In this document: piece by piece, positions 50,691-61,249 of the stretch
How positions within the stretch are numbered: position 1 is the first letter of the stretch
How the letters are laid out: every line of letters starts with the position of its first letter
Source of the DNA: an uncultured Oscillospiraceae bacterium
GTDB lineage: Bacteria > Bacillota > Clostridia > Oscillospirales > Oscillospiraceae
Assembly (NCBI GenBank): GCA_934589155.1
Contig: CAKTNP010000003.1
Span: 1-64,000 of the forward strand
DNA: 64,000 bases
Direction of reading: 5' to 3'
Position numbers and translations under genes: made by a program
The notes under the pieces: model-generated
Seen by the model: the letters and a program-made list of their open reading frames with translations, nothing else
What the model was told of the DNA's origin: nothing
Databases searched by the model: none

Positions 50691-53512
50691 GTCAGCAGGG
50701 GCTTCAGATACCGGCCCGTGAAGCTCCGGGGACAGTCCGCGATCTCCTCCGGGGTGCCGGTGGCTACAATGGTGCCGCCGCCGTCGCCCCCCTCGGGGCC
50801 CAGATCGATCAGATAGTCGGCGGTCTTCACCATGTCCAGGTTGTGCTCGATGACCACCACCGTGTTCCCGGCGTTCACCAGCTCCTGCAGTACCTCAATG
50901 AGCTTGTGGACATCTGCCGTGTGGAGGCCCGTGGTAGGCTCATCCAGAATATAGATGGTGGAGCCCGTGGACCGCTTGGCCAGCTCCGTGGCCAGCTTGA
51001 CCCGCTGGGCCTCGCCGCCGGACAGGGTGGTGGAGGACTGACCCAGCTTCACATACCCCAGGCCCACCTGGACCAGGGTCTCGGCCTTCCGGCGGATCTT
51101 GGGCAGGTTCTCGAAGAACTCCACGGCCTCGTCCGCCGTCATGTCCAGAACCTCGGAAATGTTTTTGCCCTTGTACAGGACCTCCAGGGTTTCCCGGTTG
51201 TACCGCTTGCCGTGGCAGACCTCGCAGGGCACGTACACGTCAGGCAGGAAGTGCATTTCGATTTTCACCAGACCGTCGCCGCAGCAGGCCTCGCACCGGC
51301 CGCCCTTTACGTTGAAGGAGAACCGGCCGGGGCCGTAGCCCCGCATTTTGGCATCCGCCGTGGCGGCGAACAGGTCCCGGATGTCGTTGAAGAGCCCGGT
51401 GTAGGTGGCGGGGTTGGACCGGGGGGTCCGGCCAATGGGACTTTGGTCGATGTTGATGACCTTGTCCAGGTGCGCAAGGCCCCGGATCTCCCGGCAGGCT
51501 CCGGGCCGCATCCGGGCATGGTTCAGTTTGTTGGCCAGGGTCTTGTAGAGAATTTCGTTGACCAGGCTGGATTTGCCGGAGCCGGAGACCCCGGTGACGC
51601 AGGTAAAGGTCCCCAGAGGGATCTTTGCGTCCACATTCTGCAGGTTGTTCTCCCGGGCGCCGATGACTTCCAGGAAGTTCCCGTTTCCCACCCGGCGCTG
51701 GGCGGGCACCGGAATTTTCTTTACTCCGGACAGGTACTGGCCCGTAATGGAGCGGGGGTTGGCCTCGATCTCCTCCAGAGTCCCGGCGGCCACGATCTCG
51801 CCGCCGTGAACACCGGCCCCGGGGCCCACGTCCACGATATAGTCCGCGGCCCGCATGGTGTCCTCGTCATGTTCTACTACAATGAGGGTGTTGCCCAGAT
51901 CCCGGAGCCGCTTCAGGGTGGCCAGAAGCCGGTCGTTGTCCCGCTGGTGCAGGCCGATGGAGGGCTCGTCCAGAATGTAGAGTACCCCCATAAGGGAGGA
52001 ACCGATCTGGGTGGCCAGTCGGATCCGCTGGCTTTCGCCGCCGGACAGGGTTCCGGCGGACCGGCCGAGGGTCAGGTATTGGAGCCCCACGTCCCGAAGA
52101 AAGCCCAGCCGGGCCTTGATCTCCTTGACGATGGGCTGGGCGATAATGGCCTGGTTGCCGGGCAGCTCCAAGTGCTCCACGAAGTCCAGGGCCCGGGTCA
52201 CGGACATCCGGCAGAACTCGGGCAGGCTGATGCCGCCCACCGTTACCGCCCGGGCCAGGTCGCTGAGCCGGTCCCCATGGCACCGGGGGCAGGGAGAGGT
52301 GGACATGCACTCCTCCAGTTCCTTCCGGGCAGCGTCGGACTGGGTCTCCCGGAATCGGCGCTCGATATTGGGCAAAATACCCTCAAATGGCTGCTCCAGG
52401 GTGCCCTGGCCGCTGCCTCTGTTGTAGTGGAGCTGGAGCTTTTCTCCCCGGGTGCCGTGGAGGATCACGTCCAGGGCGGCGGCGGGCAGCTTTTCCACAG
52501 GCTCCGTCAGGGAAAAGTGATATTTTTTCGACAAGGCCTCAAAATACATCCGGAAGATGGAGTCGGTCCGGGCGCTGTTCCAGCCGCTGGCCTGAATGGC
52601 TCCGTCCATGATGGACAGGCTCCGGTCGGGGATAATGAGATCCTCGTCGGCAATGAGCCGGAAACCCAGGCCCGTGCATTCGGGGCAGGCGCCGTAGGGG
52701 GTGTTGTAGGAGAACATCCGGGGCTCCAGCTCCGTCATGCTGATGCCGCAATCCTCGCAGGCGTAGTTCTGGGAGAAGGCCAGATCCTCGTCCCCATCCA
52801 TCCGGTGCAGGATCACCTGGCCGTTTCCGTGGGTGCAGGCGGTCTCAATGGAGTCGGCGATCCGCCGCCGCTGCTCCTGCCGCAGCACCAGCCGGTCCAC
52901 CACCAGCTCGATGGTGTGCTTCTTGTTCTTTTCACAGGGGATATCCTCGTTCAGGTCGTACAGGTTCCCGTCTACCCGGACTCGGGCGAAGCCGCTCTTC
53001 CGGGCGTCTTCGAATACCTTCTGATGCTCGCCCTTCTTGCCCCGGATCACCGGGGACAGCACCAGGAATTTGGTGCCCTCCGGCAGGGCCAGGGCCCGGT
53101 CTACGATCTGGTCGATGGTCTGGCGGCGGATCTCTTTGCCGCACTTGGGGCAGTGAGGCACGCCGGCCCGGGCCCACAGCAGTCGGAGATAGTCATAGAT
53201 CTCCGTGACGGTGCCTACGGTGGACCGGGGATTTTTGGACGTGGTTTTCTGGTCAATGGAAATGGCGGGGGACAGACCGTCGATGGAATCCACGTCGGGC
53301 TTGTCCATCTGGCCCAGGAACATCCGGGCATAGGAGGACAGAGACTCCACGTACCGCCGCTGACCCTCGGCATAGATGGTGTCAAAGGCCAGGCTGGATT
53401 TGCCGGAGCCGGACAGGCCTGTAAAGACCACCAGTTTGTCCCGGGGAATGGTCAGGTCGATGTTTTTCAGGTTGTTCTCGCGTGCGCCGTGGACGACGAT
53501 GGAATCTCTCAT
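50684..53512 (-). CDS. uvrA: Excinuclease ABC subunit A
   Basis: 942 residues, normal for UvrA. Two ABC halves: Walker [15 protein letters not shown] at about 31-45 and [14 protein letters not shown] in the second half, two signatures ([24 protein letters not shown]), zinc fingers (CPKCG and CEACCGDGL to CEVCHGKRY). It scans DNA for damage and loads UvrB. Its own promoter lies at 53593-53621; uvrB is 2 kb downstream in a separate transcript. Confidence 0.97.
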   Translation of the reverse strand: MRDSIVVHGARENNLKNIDLTIPRDKLVVFTGLSGSGKSSLAFDTIYAEGQRRYVESLSSYARMFLGQMDKPDVDSIDGLSPAISIDQKTTSKNPRSTVGTVTEIYDYLRLLWARAGVPHCPKCGKEIRRQTIDQIVDRALALPEGTKFLVLSPVIRGKKGEHQKVFEDARKSGFARVRVDGNLYDLNEDIPCEKNKKHTIELVVDRLVLRQEQRRRIADSIETACTHGNGQVILHRMDGDEDLAFSQNYACEDCGISMTELEPRMFSYNTPYGACPECTGLGFRLIADEDLIIPDRSLSIMDGAIQASGWNSARTDSIFRMYFEALSKKYHFSLTEPVEKLPAAALDVILHGTRGEKLQLHYNRGSGQGTLEQPFEGILPNIERRFRETQSDAARKELEECMSTSPCPRCHGDRLSDLARAVTVGGISLPEFCRMSVTRALDFVEHLELPGNQAIIAQPIVKEIKARLGFLRDVGLQYLTLGRSAGTLSGGESQRIRLATQIGSSLMGVLYILDEPSIGLHQRDNDRLLATLKRLRDLGNTLIVVEHDEDTMRAADYIVDVGPGAGVHGGEIVAAGTLEEIEANPRSITGQYLSGVKKIPVPAQRRVGNGNFLEVIGARENNLQNVDAKIPLGTFTCVTGVSGSGKSSLVNEILYKTLANKLNHARMRPGACREIRGLAHLDKVINIDQSPIGRTPRSNPATYTGLFNDIRDLFAATADAKMRGYGPGRFSFNVKGGRCEACCGDGLVKIEMHFLPDVYVPCEVCHGKRYNRETLEVLYKGKNISEVLDMTADEAVEFFENLPKIRRKAETLVQVGLGYVKLGQSSTTLSGGEAQRVKLATELAKRSTGSTIYILDEPTTGLHTADVHKLIEVLQELVNAGNTVVVIEHNLDMVKTADYLIDLGPEGGDGGGTIVATGTPEEIADCPRSFTGRYLKPLLTK

Positions 53513-53592
53513 GGTGTAATTTCTCCGATTCTATGGGTTCATGGGGAAAAGATCCACAAAATGGGAATTCTTTTCTCGAACATTTACACGCT

Positions 53593-53621
53593 ATTATACC
53601 ACAGATCCCGCCGGCGCACAA
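53593..53621 (-). promoter_or_regulatory. Promoter of uvrA
   Basis: Minus-strand TTGTGC, 17 bp, TATAAT. The 357-bp gap between uvrA and prs holds this, the prs promoter and nothing else recognised; only half of a possible LexA box (CGAAC near 53579) is seen. Confidence 0.65.
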
Positions 53622-53754
53622 CCGGAAAATCACAAAAGATTTCGCCGGGGCGGGAAGGGCTCCGCTCCGGACGGAAAGGGGAAAAGTTTGCCGCTCCGAC
53701 AAAAAAACGGTAAAAATTTCCGGTTTTTTCGGCACAGATTTCCGGAATCCTGGC

Positions 53755-53784
53755 TTGCACTTTCCGGGTGTTCAGTGTTATAAT
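53755..53784 (+). promoter_or_regulatory. Promoter of prs
   Basis: TTGCAC, 18 bp, TATAAT; leader of about 80 nt. Confidence 0.7.
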
Positions 53785-53869
53785 AAAATTGCATTGAAAG
53801 GGCCCTCGGGGCCGAAACAAAAAGGGACCGCCCCGGCGGGCCCAATACACACAAAGAGAGGAAAAATCC

Positions 53870-54832
53870 ATGATCGCATACGGAGATAACATCAAGATTT
53901 TCTGCGGCAATTCCAATCCGGAGTTTGCCAAGACCGTCTGCAAGATGCTGAGCCTGGACATGGGCGAGGGTGAGGTCAAGACCTTTGCCGACGGCGAGGT
54001 CAGCGTCTCCCTGGAGGAGACGGTCCGTGGGGCTGATGTATTCCTGATCCAGTCCACCTGCAAGCCTGTGAACAACAATCTGATGGAGCTGCTGGTCATG
54101 ATCGATGCCTGCCGCAGAGCCTCCGCCGGCCGGATCACCGCCGTGATCCCCTACTTCGGCTATGCCCGTCAGGACCGCAAGGCCAAGAGCCGGGATCCCA
54201 TCTCCTCCAAGCTGGTGGCCAACATGATCACCGCCGCCGGCGCCAACCGGGTGCTGACCATGGACCTTCATGCACCCCAGATCCAGGGCTTTTTCGACAT
54301 TCCCCTGGACCATCTGCTGGGCAACCCCGTGTTTGTGAACTACTACCTGGGGAAGTTCGACGAGTCCGTGTACAACCATGAGGAGTTCGTGGTGGTCTCT
54401 CCCGACGTGGGCTCCGTGTCCCGGGCCCGTACCTTCGCCGGTAAGGTCCACATGGGCCTGGCCATTGTGGATAAGCGCCGCCAGAAGGCCAACGTGTGCG
54501 AGGTCATGAACGTCATCGGCGACGTGAAGGACAAGACCTGCATCATCTTCGACGACATGGTAGATACCGCCGGCTCCCTGTGCAACGCCGCCCAGGCCCT
54601 GGTGGATAACGGCGCCAGGGAGGTCTACGCCTGCGCCACCCACGGCGTTCTGTCCGACCCCGCCACCGAGCGCATCGAGAACAGCGTCATTCAGGAGCTC
54701 ATGCTCCTGAATACCATCCCCCTGCCCGCGGGCTATACCGGCACCAAGATCCGCCAGCTGGACGTGGCGCCTCTGTTTGCTCGGGCCATCAGCCATATCC
54801 ACGGCGGCACCTCCATCGCCGACCTGTTCTGA
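53870..54832 (+). CDS. prs: Ribose-phosphate pyrophosphokinase
   Basis: 320 residues. Makes PRPP from ribose 5-phosphate and ATP for nucleotide, His and Trp synthesis. N-terminal flexible loop TFADGEVSVSLEETVRG (class I usually SDGE), catalytic segment YFGYARQDRKAKSRDPISSK, metal site DLHAPQIQGFF and PRPP loop IIFDDMVDTAGSL. GAGAGGAAAA precedes the ATG. Heads prs-pth-mfd. Confidence 0.96.
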   Translation: MIAYGDNIKIFCGNSNPEFAKTVCKMLSLDMGEGEVKTFADGEVSVSLEETVRGADVFLIQSTCKPVNNNLMELLVMIDACRRASAGRITAVIPYFGYARQDRKAKSRDPISSKLVANMITAAGANRVLTMDLHAPQIQGFFDIPLDHLLGNPVFVNYYLGKFDESVYNHEEFVVVSPDVGSVSRARTFAGKVHMGLAIVDKRRQKANVCEVMNVIGDVKDKTCIIFDDMVDTAGSLCNAAQALVDNGAREVYACATHGVLSDPATERIENSVIQELMLLNTIPLPAGYTGTKIRQLDVAPLFARAISHIHGGTSIADLF

Positions 54833-54860
54833 GATGGCCGCTGTTTCCGCCGAGGATTGG

Positions 54861-55427
54861 ATGATCGTGGGCCTGGGCAATCCCGGCCGCCAGTATGAGC
54901 GGACCCGGCACAACGCGGGCTTCCGGGCGGTGGACCGCCTGGCCGAGAGCCTGAGTGTCCGTTTGGATAAGGCAAAGTTCTCCGCTCTAATGGGCCAGGG
55001 AACCTGGAACGGCTGCCGGGTGATCCTTTTGAAGCCCCAGACCTTTATGAACCTGTCGGGCCAGGCCGTTTCCGAGGCCGCCCGGTTTTACAAGATCCCG
55101 CCGGAGCGGATCGTGGTGCTGTTTGACGACATCTCTCTGGATGTGGGGCGGCTCCGGATCCGGGCCAGCGGCTCCGCCGGGGGCCACAACGGGATCAAGT
55201 CCGTCATTTCCCTCCTGGGCAGCCAGGACTTCCCCCGGGTGAAGATCGGCGTGGGAGCCAAGCCCCATCCGGACTATGACCTGGCGGACTGGGTCCTGTC
55301 CTCGTTCTCGGCCCAGGAGGAGACCCACCTGGGTCCCGCCCTGGAGCGGGCTGGGGAGGCCGCCCTGTCCATTCTGGACCTGGGCGTGCCGGAGACCATG
55401 AACCGGTTCAACGGTTCCGTGTCTTAA
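54861..55427 (+). CDS. pth: Peptidyl-tRNA hydrolase
   Basis: 188 residues from ATG 54861. Recycles peptidyl-tRNA dropped from ribosomes. GLGNPGRQYERTRHNAGF (catalytic His in RHN), PQTFMNLSG, DDISLDVGRLRIR and GSAGGHNGIKS are all present. An ATG at 54834, directly after prs, would add nine residues but has no ribosome site, whereas GAGG sits five bases before 54861 and MIVGLGNPG is the usual N-terminus. Confidence 0.95.
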   Translation: MIVGLGNPGRQYERTRHNAGFRAVDRLAESLSVRLDKAKFSALMGQGTWNGCRVILLKPQTFMNLSGQAVSEAARFYKIPPERIVVLFDDISLDVGRLRIRASGSAGGHNGIKSVISLLGSQDFPRVKIGVGAKPHPDYDLADWVLSSFSAQEETHLGPALERAGEAALSILDLGVPETMNRFNGSVS

Positions 55428-55446
55428 CGGAAAGAATATTGGAAAA

Positions 55447-55490
55447 GCAGCACGGAAAGGGGCGGTTCGTTCCCCTTTCCGCGTTGCTGC
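55447..55490 (+). other. Long hairpin between pth and mfd
   Basis: GCAG.CACGGAAAGGGG pairs with CCCCTTTCCG.CG.TTGCTGC, a 10-bp perfect inner stem plus an imperfect outer one. No T-run follows, so it may attenuate or stabilise mRNA rather than terminate. Confidence 0.5.
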
Positions 55491-55518
55491 GTGGAAAAGC
55501 ATTTGCGTGAGGTGAGCC

Positions 55519-58500
55519 ATGGAAAAGGTTGAACTGCTGCTGGGGGCCCTGAAGGAGCTGCCGGAATATGAGGAGCTGCTGGCCGCGGCCCGGGACGGAA
55601 CGTCCGCCGCCGTCACCGGCGTGTCCCAGATCAACAGGAGCCACTTGATCGCGGCCCTGGCCGTTCATACGGGCCGGCCCCTGGCGGTGATCTGTCAGGA
55701 TGATATGGCGGCCAAGCGCCTGAGCCGGGAGCTGGAGGATTTTCTGGGCTCCGCCCCTCCGGTGCTGCCGGGCCGGGATCTGACCCTTCATGATACGGGG
55801 GTGGTGAGCCGGGACTGGGAGCAGCGGCGCCTTGCCCAGCTTTACGCCCTGGGCCGGGGAGAGACGCGGCTCCAGGTCCTGTCCTGGGAGGCCCTGTCCT
55901 ATCATACTATGCCCCCGCAGACCCTGTACTCCGCCGCCTTCACCCTGCATGTGGGCATGGAGGAGAGCCTGACGGATCTCACCGCCCGGCTCACCGCCGC
56001 CGGTTACAGCCGCTGCTCCATGGTGGAGGGCCCCGGCCAGTTCGCCCTCCGGGGCGACATTCTGGACGTGTTCTCCCCGGGTTCTCCGGACCCCATCCGG
56101 GCGGAGTTTTTCGGGGACGAGCTGGATACCATGGGCCGCTTCGACCCCAATACCCAGCGCCGGTCCGAGAATGTGTCGGAGGCCGTGATCCTGCCCGTGG
56201 CCGAGACCCTGACCAGACTTTCCCCCGGTGGGAACGAGGGTCTGGCCCAGCAGCTGGAAAAGCTCATTGCCCGGCAGAGGCGCCGCAAGACCCCCAACGA
56301 GACCTTGATCCGCACCCTGGAAACGGACCGGGAGAAGATATTCCAAGGCCTCAGCTTCCCGGCGGCGGACCGGTATATGGCCCTCATTTATCCCGAAAGC
56401 GCCACGGCCCTGGACTATCTGTCCCCGGAGACCCTGGTGGTCCTCTGTGACCACGGGACCCTCCACCGGGCGGCCCGGGACCGGATGAACGAGGTGGGCA
56501 TGCAGCTGGACAGCTTTCTCCAGACCGGCACTCTGGCGGGGGAGCTGTGTGACTTCGTGGATACCTGGGAGGATTTCTGCCGCCGGCTCACGGGCCGCCA
56601 GGTGTGCTATATGGATGCCTTTTCCGGCGCCGCTTATCCGGAGGAATGCCCGCCTAAGCTTCTGACGGCCATGACCGCCAAGCAGCTGCCGGGCTACGGC
56701 GGCAATCTGGATACCGCCGCCTCGGACCTGTCCCATTACCAGCGCATGGACTTCCGGACTCTGGTCCTCTGCGGCAGCCGCCGCCGGGGGGAGATTTTGA
56801 AGCAGGCCCTCAGCGATAAGGGCATCTCCGCCTTCCTGGCTTTCCCCCTGCCCAAGCTGCCGGGCAAGGGCCAGATCCTCATTATCGAGGGCAGCCTGCC
56901 TGCCGGCATGGAATATCCCACCATTTCCCTGGCGGTGCTGACGGAGGGCCAGCTCATCGGCCGCCGGGAGACCAAGAAAAAGACGAAAAAGCCTGCCACC
57001 AACCGGCAGAAGCTCAATTCCTTTACGGACCTGACCCCCGGGGACCTGGTGGTCCATGACCAGTACGGCATCGGCCGCTATATCGCCATGGAGCAGATTC
57101 GAGTGGACGGGGCCGTAAAGGACTATGTAAAGATTGCGTACCAGGGCTCCGACGTGCTCTACGTCCCCGCCACCCAGCTGGACCTGGTGGGCAAGTACAT
57201 CGGCGGCGGCGAGGACGCCCCGGTGAAGCTGAACAAAATGGGCACCGACGCCTGGCAGAAGACCAAGGCCCGGGCCCGAAAGGCCGCCAAGGACATGGCC
57301 GGGGAGCTCATCAAGCTTTACGCCGCCCGGAAAGGGGAGGCGGGCTACGCTTTCGCCGCCGACAGCCCCTGGCAGCAGGAATTCGAGCAGAACTTCCCCT
57401 ACGCCGAGACCGACGACCAGCTCCGCTGTATTGCGGAGATCAAGGGGGACATGGAGTCTCCCGTGCCCATGGACCGGCTGCTCTGCGGCGACGTGGGCTT
57501 CGGCAAGACCGAGGTGGCCCTGCGGGCGGTGATGAAGTGCGTGCTGGACGGCAAGCAGGCCGCCATTCTGGTACCCACCACGGTGCTGGCCCAGCAGCAC
57601 TATACCACGGCCCTGAGCCGGTTCTCCGGCTTCCCTGTGAATATCGACGTTCTCAGCCGGTTTCGTACCCCGGTCCAGCAGAAGAGGACTCTGGAAAATC
57701 TCCGGGCCGGTACGGTGGACCTCATTATCGGCACCCACAAGCTGCTGCAAAAGAGCGTTCAGTTCAAGGATCTGGGCCTTCTCATCGTGGACGAGGAGCA
57801 GCGCTTCGGCGTCACCCATAAGGAGCGGCTGAAGGAGCTGAGCCATGGGGTGGACGTTCTGACCCTGTCCGCCACCCCCATTCCCCGAACCCTGAACATG
57901 GCTCTGTCCGGCATCCGGGATATGTCCACCATTGAGGAGCCTCCGGCGGACCGATACCCGGTGCAGACCTTCGTCATGGAGCACTCCACGGCGGTCATCG
58001 ACAACGCCATCCGCCGGGAGCTGGACCGGGGCGGGCAGGTCTATTACCTCCATAACCGTGTGGAGACCATCGACCGCTGTGCCGCCGGGATCCGGGACCG
58101 GCTGGGGGGCATTTCCGTAGGCGTGGCCCACGGCAAAATGTCCGAGGAAATGCTCAGCGACGTGATGCAGGCCATGAGTGAGGGCGAGATCCAGGTCCTG
58201 GTCTGTACTACCATCATTGAAACGGGCCTGGACATTCCCAACGTGAACACCCTGATCATTGAGGACGCGGACCGGCTGGGCTTGGCCCAGCTCCACCAGC
58301 TTCGGGGCCGGGTGGGCCGGGCCAATCGCCACGCCTATGCCTATTTCACCTACCGCCAGGACAAATCCCTGTCGGAGCAGGCGGAAAAGCGGCTCAATGC
58401 CATCCGGGACTTTGCGGAGTTCGGTTCCGGCTTCAAGATCGCCATGCGGGACCTGGAGATCCGGGGCGCCGGCAACCTTCTGGGGGCCGAGCAGTCGGGC

Positions 58501-59040
58501 CACATGATGTCCGTGGGTTATGATATGTACCTGAAGCTCCTGGAGGAGGCCGTCAACGAGCAGCGGGGCGAGAAACCGGCGGAGCCCGAGTGCACCGCGG
58601 ACCTGAATGTAACGGCCAATATCGACAAAGCCTATGTGGAGCGGGGCGAGGAACGGATGGACCTGTACCGCCGCATGGCGGCCATCCGCACCCCGGAGGA
58701 CGCCGAGGACCTGCTGGACGAGATCGTGGACCGGTACGGCGATCCCCCCAAGGGCGTTATCAACCTGGTGGACATTGCGCTGCTTCGGGCCAAGGCTTCG
58801 TCTCTGGGCATCCGGGACATCCGCCAGCGGGGGAACCAGGTGGTGTTTACCATGGAGAACCTCCATTTCGAGGCCGTGGGCGCCCTCTGCGCCGACCCGG
58901 GCTATAAGGGACGGCTGTTCTTTGACGCCTCCTCCAAGCAGCCCGCCCTGAAGCTGACCCTTCAAAAGGAGGACGGCCTGAAAGCCTCCAAGGCTTTCCT
59001 GGAGAAACTGGGGGCATTTCAGGATTTTAAGAAAAATTAA
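55519..59040 (+). CDS. mfd: Transcription-repair coupling factor
   Basis: 1173 residues. UvrB-like N-terminus (about 1-390) that recruits UvrA, RNA-polymerase-binding CarD-like domain (about 500-565; LTPGDLVVHDQYGIGRYI), RecG-like translocase with Walker A CGDVGFGKTEVALRA and DEEQ box (IVDEEQRFGV), TIGRVGR-like LRGRVGRANR, and the C-terminal TRCF domain. It removes stalled RNA polymerase and brings in UvrA-UvrB, both encoded nearby. Confidence 0.97.
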   Translation: MEKVELLLGALKELPEYEELLAAARDGTSAAVTGVSQINRSHLIAALAVHTGRPLAVICQDDMAAKRLSRELEDFLGSAPPVLPGRDLTLHDTGVVSRDWEQRRLAQLYALGRGETRLQVLSWEALSYHTMPPQTLYSAAFTLHVGMEESLTDLTARLTAAGYSRCSMVEGPGQFALRGDILDVFSPGSPDPIRAEFFGDELDTMGRFDPNTQRRSENVSEAVILPVAETLTRLSPGGNEGLAQQLEKLIARQRRRKTPNETLIRTLETDREKIFQGLSFPAADRYMALIYPESATALDYLSPETLVVLCDHGTLHRAARDRMNEVGMQLDSFLQTGTLAGELCDFVDTWEDFCRRLTGRQVCYMDAFSGAAYPEECPPKLLTAMTAKQLPGYGGNLDTAASDLSHYQRMDFRTLVLCGSRRRGEILKQALSDKGISAFLAFPLPKLPGKGQILIIEGSLPAGMEYPTISLAVLTEGQLIGRRETKKKTKKPATNRQKLNSFTDLTPGDLVVHDQYGIGRYIAMEQIRVDGAVKDYVKIAYQGSDVLYVPATQLDLVGKYIGGGEDAPVKLNKMGTDAWQKTKARARKAAKDMAGELIKLYAARKGEAGYAFAADSPWQQEFEQNFPYAETDDQLRCIAEIKGDMESPVPMDRLLCGDVGFGKTEVALRAVMKCVLDGKQAAILVPTTVLAQQHYTTALSRFSGFPVNIDVLSRFRTPVQQKRTLENLRAGTVDLIIGTHKLLQKSVQFKDLGLLIVDEEQRFGVTHKERLKELSHGVDVLTLSATPIPRTLNMALSGIRDMSTIEEPPADRYPVQTFVMEHSTAVIDNAIRRELDRGGQVYYLHNRVETIDRCAAGIRDRLGGISVGVAHGKMSEEMLSDVMQAMSEGEIQVLVCTTIIETGLDIPNVNTLIIEDADRLGLAQLHQLRGRVGRANRHAYAYFTYRQDKSLSEQAEKRLNAIRDFAEFGSGFKIAMRDLEIRGAGNLLGAEQSGHMMSVGYDMYLKLLEEAVNEQRGEKPAEPECTADLNVTANIDKAYVERGEERMDLYRRMAAIRTPEDAEDLLDEIVDRYGDPPKGVINLVDIALLRAKASSLGIRDIRQRGNQVVFTMENLHFEAVGALCADPGYKGRLFFDASSKQPALKLTLQKEDGLKASKAFLEKLGAFQDFKKN

Positions 59041-59148
59041 GGAGCTTCCGGCCGGGGCTTCGGTTGCAATCTCCGGGATTTGTGGTACTATAAAGGAAAA
59101 TGTCAACGGTCGAGCCTCCGGCCTCCGGAGGACGGGGAGGGATCCGTC

Positions 59149-61092
59149 ATGAAGAAGAAGGGAAAATTTGAACAGCCCCGGGACCCGGCCCGGCAGGACC
59201 GGGAAATGGCCCAGGCCCTGGATCGGGCCGCGGCGGACCTGTCCCCCCGCCGAAAGTCTGCCGGAAAAACTTCCGGCAAATTCGCCGGGAAAAAGGCCGC
59301 CTCCGCGCCTTCCCGGAAGAGTGCACCCCGGACCCCGGCTTCCCGGGCCGTATCAAAGGGGAATTCCAAGGCCCCCTGGATCGCCGCTCTGGCCCTGGCC
59401 GCGGCTGTGCTTCTGGTGGTAGGGGGGCTGTTCCTCTATGAGACCATGACGGATACGGGCCGGATCCTTCAAAACGTCTACGCCGGCTCCGTGAATCTGG
59501 GGGACATGAGCCGGGAGGATGCCTCCGCGGCCCTGACGGCCACCGCCCAGGGCTATGCGGAAAAGAACCTGACGGTGGTGCTGCCGGACTGCAAGCTGGT
59601 CCTGTCGCCCCAGGAGACCGGAGCCCGGCTGGATACGGAAAAGCTGGTGGCCGACGCCTGGGACTACGGCCGCACCGGCAGCGTCTTTGCCCGGCTGAAA
59701 GCCAGATCCTCCGTCAGGACCCGGCCCCATACCCTGGACCTGTCCGATTACCTGGTGCTGGATACGGAGTATATCCAGGGGGCTCTGACCCAGCTGTCCG
59801 GGGATGTGGCCAGCACCCTGACCCAGACTACCGTGGAGGTCACTGGCCGGGACCGGAAAACAGGCCAGACCATGGTGATTACCATGGGTACGGCGGACCG
59901 GTCCGTGGATATGGAGGGCCTGTACGCGAAAATTCTGAAGGCCTACGAGACCGACGACTTTTCCCCCATCCAGGCCTCTTACCGGGAGACCCTGCCGGAT
60001 AAGCTGGACCTGAAGAAGATCTTCGACCGGTACTGCACGGCCCCCGTGGACGCGGTGCTGGATACCGAGACCTACGACGTGACCCCGGAGCAGGAGGGCT
60101 ACGGCTTCGACCTGAATAAGGTCCAGACCCAGATAGACGAGGCTCGGGAGGGCCAGGTACTGACCGTGGCCTTCGGCCCTCTGGAGCCCAAGGTCACGGC
60201 GGAGTCCTTGGAAAAGGACCTGTTCCGGGATGTGCTGGGCCGGTGCTCCACGGATTATTCCAATATCCCCGCCCGGACCAATAACCTGATCCTGGCTTGT
60301 GAGGCTATTGACGGCTACATCATCAAGCCCGGCGAGATCTTCTCTTTCAACGACGTGGTGGGAGAGCGGACTGCGGAAAAGGGCTATCAGGACGCCCTCA
60401 TTTACTCCGGCGGTCTGTCGGTGCCGGCTCTGGGCGGCGGCGTGTGCCAGGTGGCCTCCACCATTTACTGCTGCACTCTGTATGCGGACCTGGAGATCGT
60501 GGAGCGCTACTGCCATGAGTTCGTGGCGTATTACGTGCCTCATTGGGGCATGGACGCCACGGTGTACTGGGGCGCCCTGGACTTCCGGTTCCGGAATAAT
60601 ACGGACTACCCCATCCGGGTGGATGCCGACGTGTCCGACGGCTATGTGAACGTGTCCCTGGTTGGTACCGATACCAAGAGCTACACCGTGGATATTGAGA
60701 CGGAGATCATCTCTTCCGACCCCTGGCAGGTCAAGTACCAGGAGATCCGCAAGGGCGACAGGGACTGGGGCAAGTATGAGGACGGCGAGACCATCGTGTC
60801 CCCCTACACCGGCTATAAGATCGAGACCTATAAGATCCGTACGGATAAAAAGACCGGCGAATCCACCAGGGAGTGGGAGGCCGAGTCCGTTTTCTCCCGC
60901 CGGGACCAGCTGATCGCCAAGGTCATCTCCGACGAGACCAAGCCCACGGAGCCTGCTCCCACGGAACCCGCCCCTACGGAGACCACGGCCCCTACGGAAC
61001 CGACGGAGACCGAGCCCCCTACGGAGCCGACGGAGACCGAGCCCCCTACGGAGCCGGAACCCGAAACGGAGCCCGAGACGGGAACACCCTGA
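59149..61092 (+). CDS. VanW-domain cell-wall protein with Thr-Glu-Pro tail
   Basis: 647 residues. A basic cytoplasmic N-terminus (about 1-75, Lys/Ser/Arg-rich), one transmembrane anchor (about 78-100), two peptidoglycan-binding-4-like repeats (about 110-370), a VanW domain (about 385-520; ILACEAIDGYIIKPGEIFSF and GGGVCQVASTIYC), a G5-like C-terminal part, then about 40 residues of Pro-Thr-Glu repeats (EPTETEPPTEP). VanW proteins are linked to cell-wall and glycopeptide contexts, role unclear. ATG at 59149 has GGGGAGGGA upstream. It occupies the place downstream of mfd where spoVT sits in Bacillus. Confidence 0.9.
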   Translation: MKKKGKFEQPRDPARQDREMAQALDRAAADLSPRRKSAGKTSGKFAGKKAASAPSRKSAPRTPASRAVSKGNSKAPWIAALALAAAVLLVVGGLFLYETMTDTGRILQNVYAGSVNLGDMSREDASAALTATAQGYAEKNLTVVLPDCKLVLSPQETGARLDTEKLVADAWDYGRTGSVFARLKARSSVRTRPHTLDLSDYLVLDTEYIQGALTQLSGDVASTLTQTTVEVTGRDRKTGQTMVITMGTADRSVDMEGLYAKILKAYETDDFSPIQASYRETLPDKLDLKKIFDRYCTAPVDAVLDTETYDVTPEQEGYGFDLNKVQTQIDEAREGQVLTVAFGPLEPKVTAESLEKDLFRDVLGRCSTDYSNIPARTNNLILACEAIDGYIIKPGEIFSFNDVVGERTAEKGYQDALIYSGGLSVPALGGGVCQVASTIYCCTLYADLEIVERYCHEFVAYYVPHWGMDATVYWGALDFRFRNNTDYPIRVDADVSDGYVNVSLVGTDTKSYTVDIETEIISSDPWQVKYQEIRKGDRDWGKYEDGETIVSPYTGYKIETYKIRTDKKTGESTREWEAESVFSRRDQLIAKVISDETKPTEPAPTEPAPTETTAPTEPTETEPPTEPTETEPPTEPEPETEPETGTP

Positions 61093-61095
61093 CGC

Positions 61096-61132
61096 AAACG
61101 CCCCCGAAGGCTTGGCCTTCGGGGGCGTTTTT
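61096..61132 (+). terminator. Terminator of the VanW-domain gene
   Basis: AACGCCCCCGAAGG and CCTTCGGGGGCGTT, loop CTTGG, then TTTTA. Confidence 0.93.
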
Positions 61133-61145
61133 ACGGAACGAAACG

Positions 61146-61189
61146 GGATAAGCGCCGGGCCCTTCCGCGGAAGGGCCCGGCGCTTATCC
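61146..61189. repeat. 44-bp perfect palindrome
   Basis: Two 22-bp arms centred on CCGCGG at 61167/61168, outer ends GGATAAGCGCC and GGCGCTTATCC. No T-run. Lies between convergent VanW and tRNA transcripts. Confidence 0.85.
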
Positions 61190-61198
61190 AAAACGAAA

Positions 61199-61225
61199 GA
61201 GCCGTCCGAGATGCTCGGACGGCTC
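61199..61225 (-). terminator. Hairpin between VanW gene and tRNAs
   Basis: GAGCCGTCCGAG and CTCGGACGGCTC, a 12-bp stem with loop ATG; on the minus strand followed by TTTCGTTTTGG, so a backup terminator for the tRNA transcript. Confidence 0.65.
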
Positions 61226-61249
61226 CAAGGTTGATCAAGGGTTGGGCCA

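Noticed and set aside
53575..53592. LexA box before uvrA
   Set aside because: Only CGAAC is present; the second half-site (GTTCG) is missing at the right distance.
50645..53713. 1022-aa plus-strand open frame opposite uvrA, and a 1232-aa minus-strand one opposite mfd (55408-59106)
   Set aside because: Very long but their translations have no recognisable motifs and follow the antisense of conserved repair proteins; typical GC-rich shadows.
60950..61090. Tandem repeats near the 3' end of the VanW gene as CRISPR-like or minisatellite DNA
   Set aside because: They are in-frame codons for Pro-Thr-Glu repeats of the protein tail; no spacer pattern.
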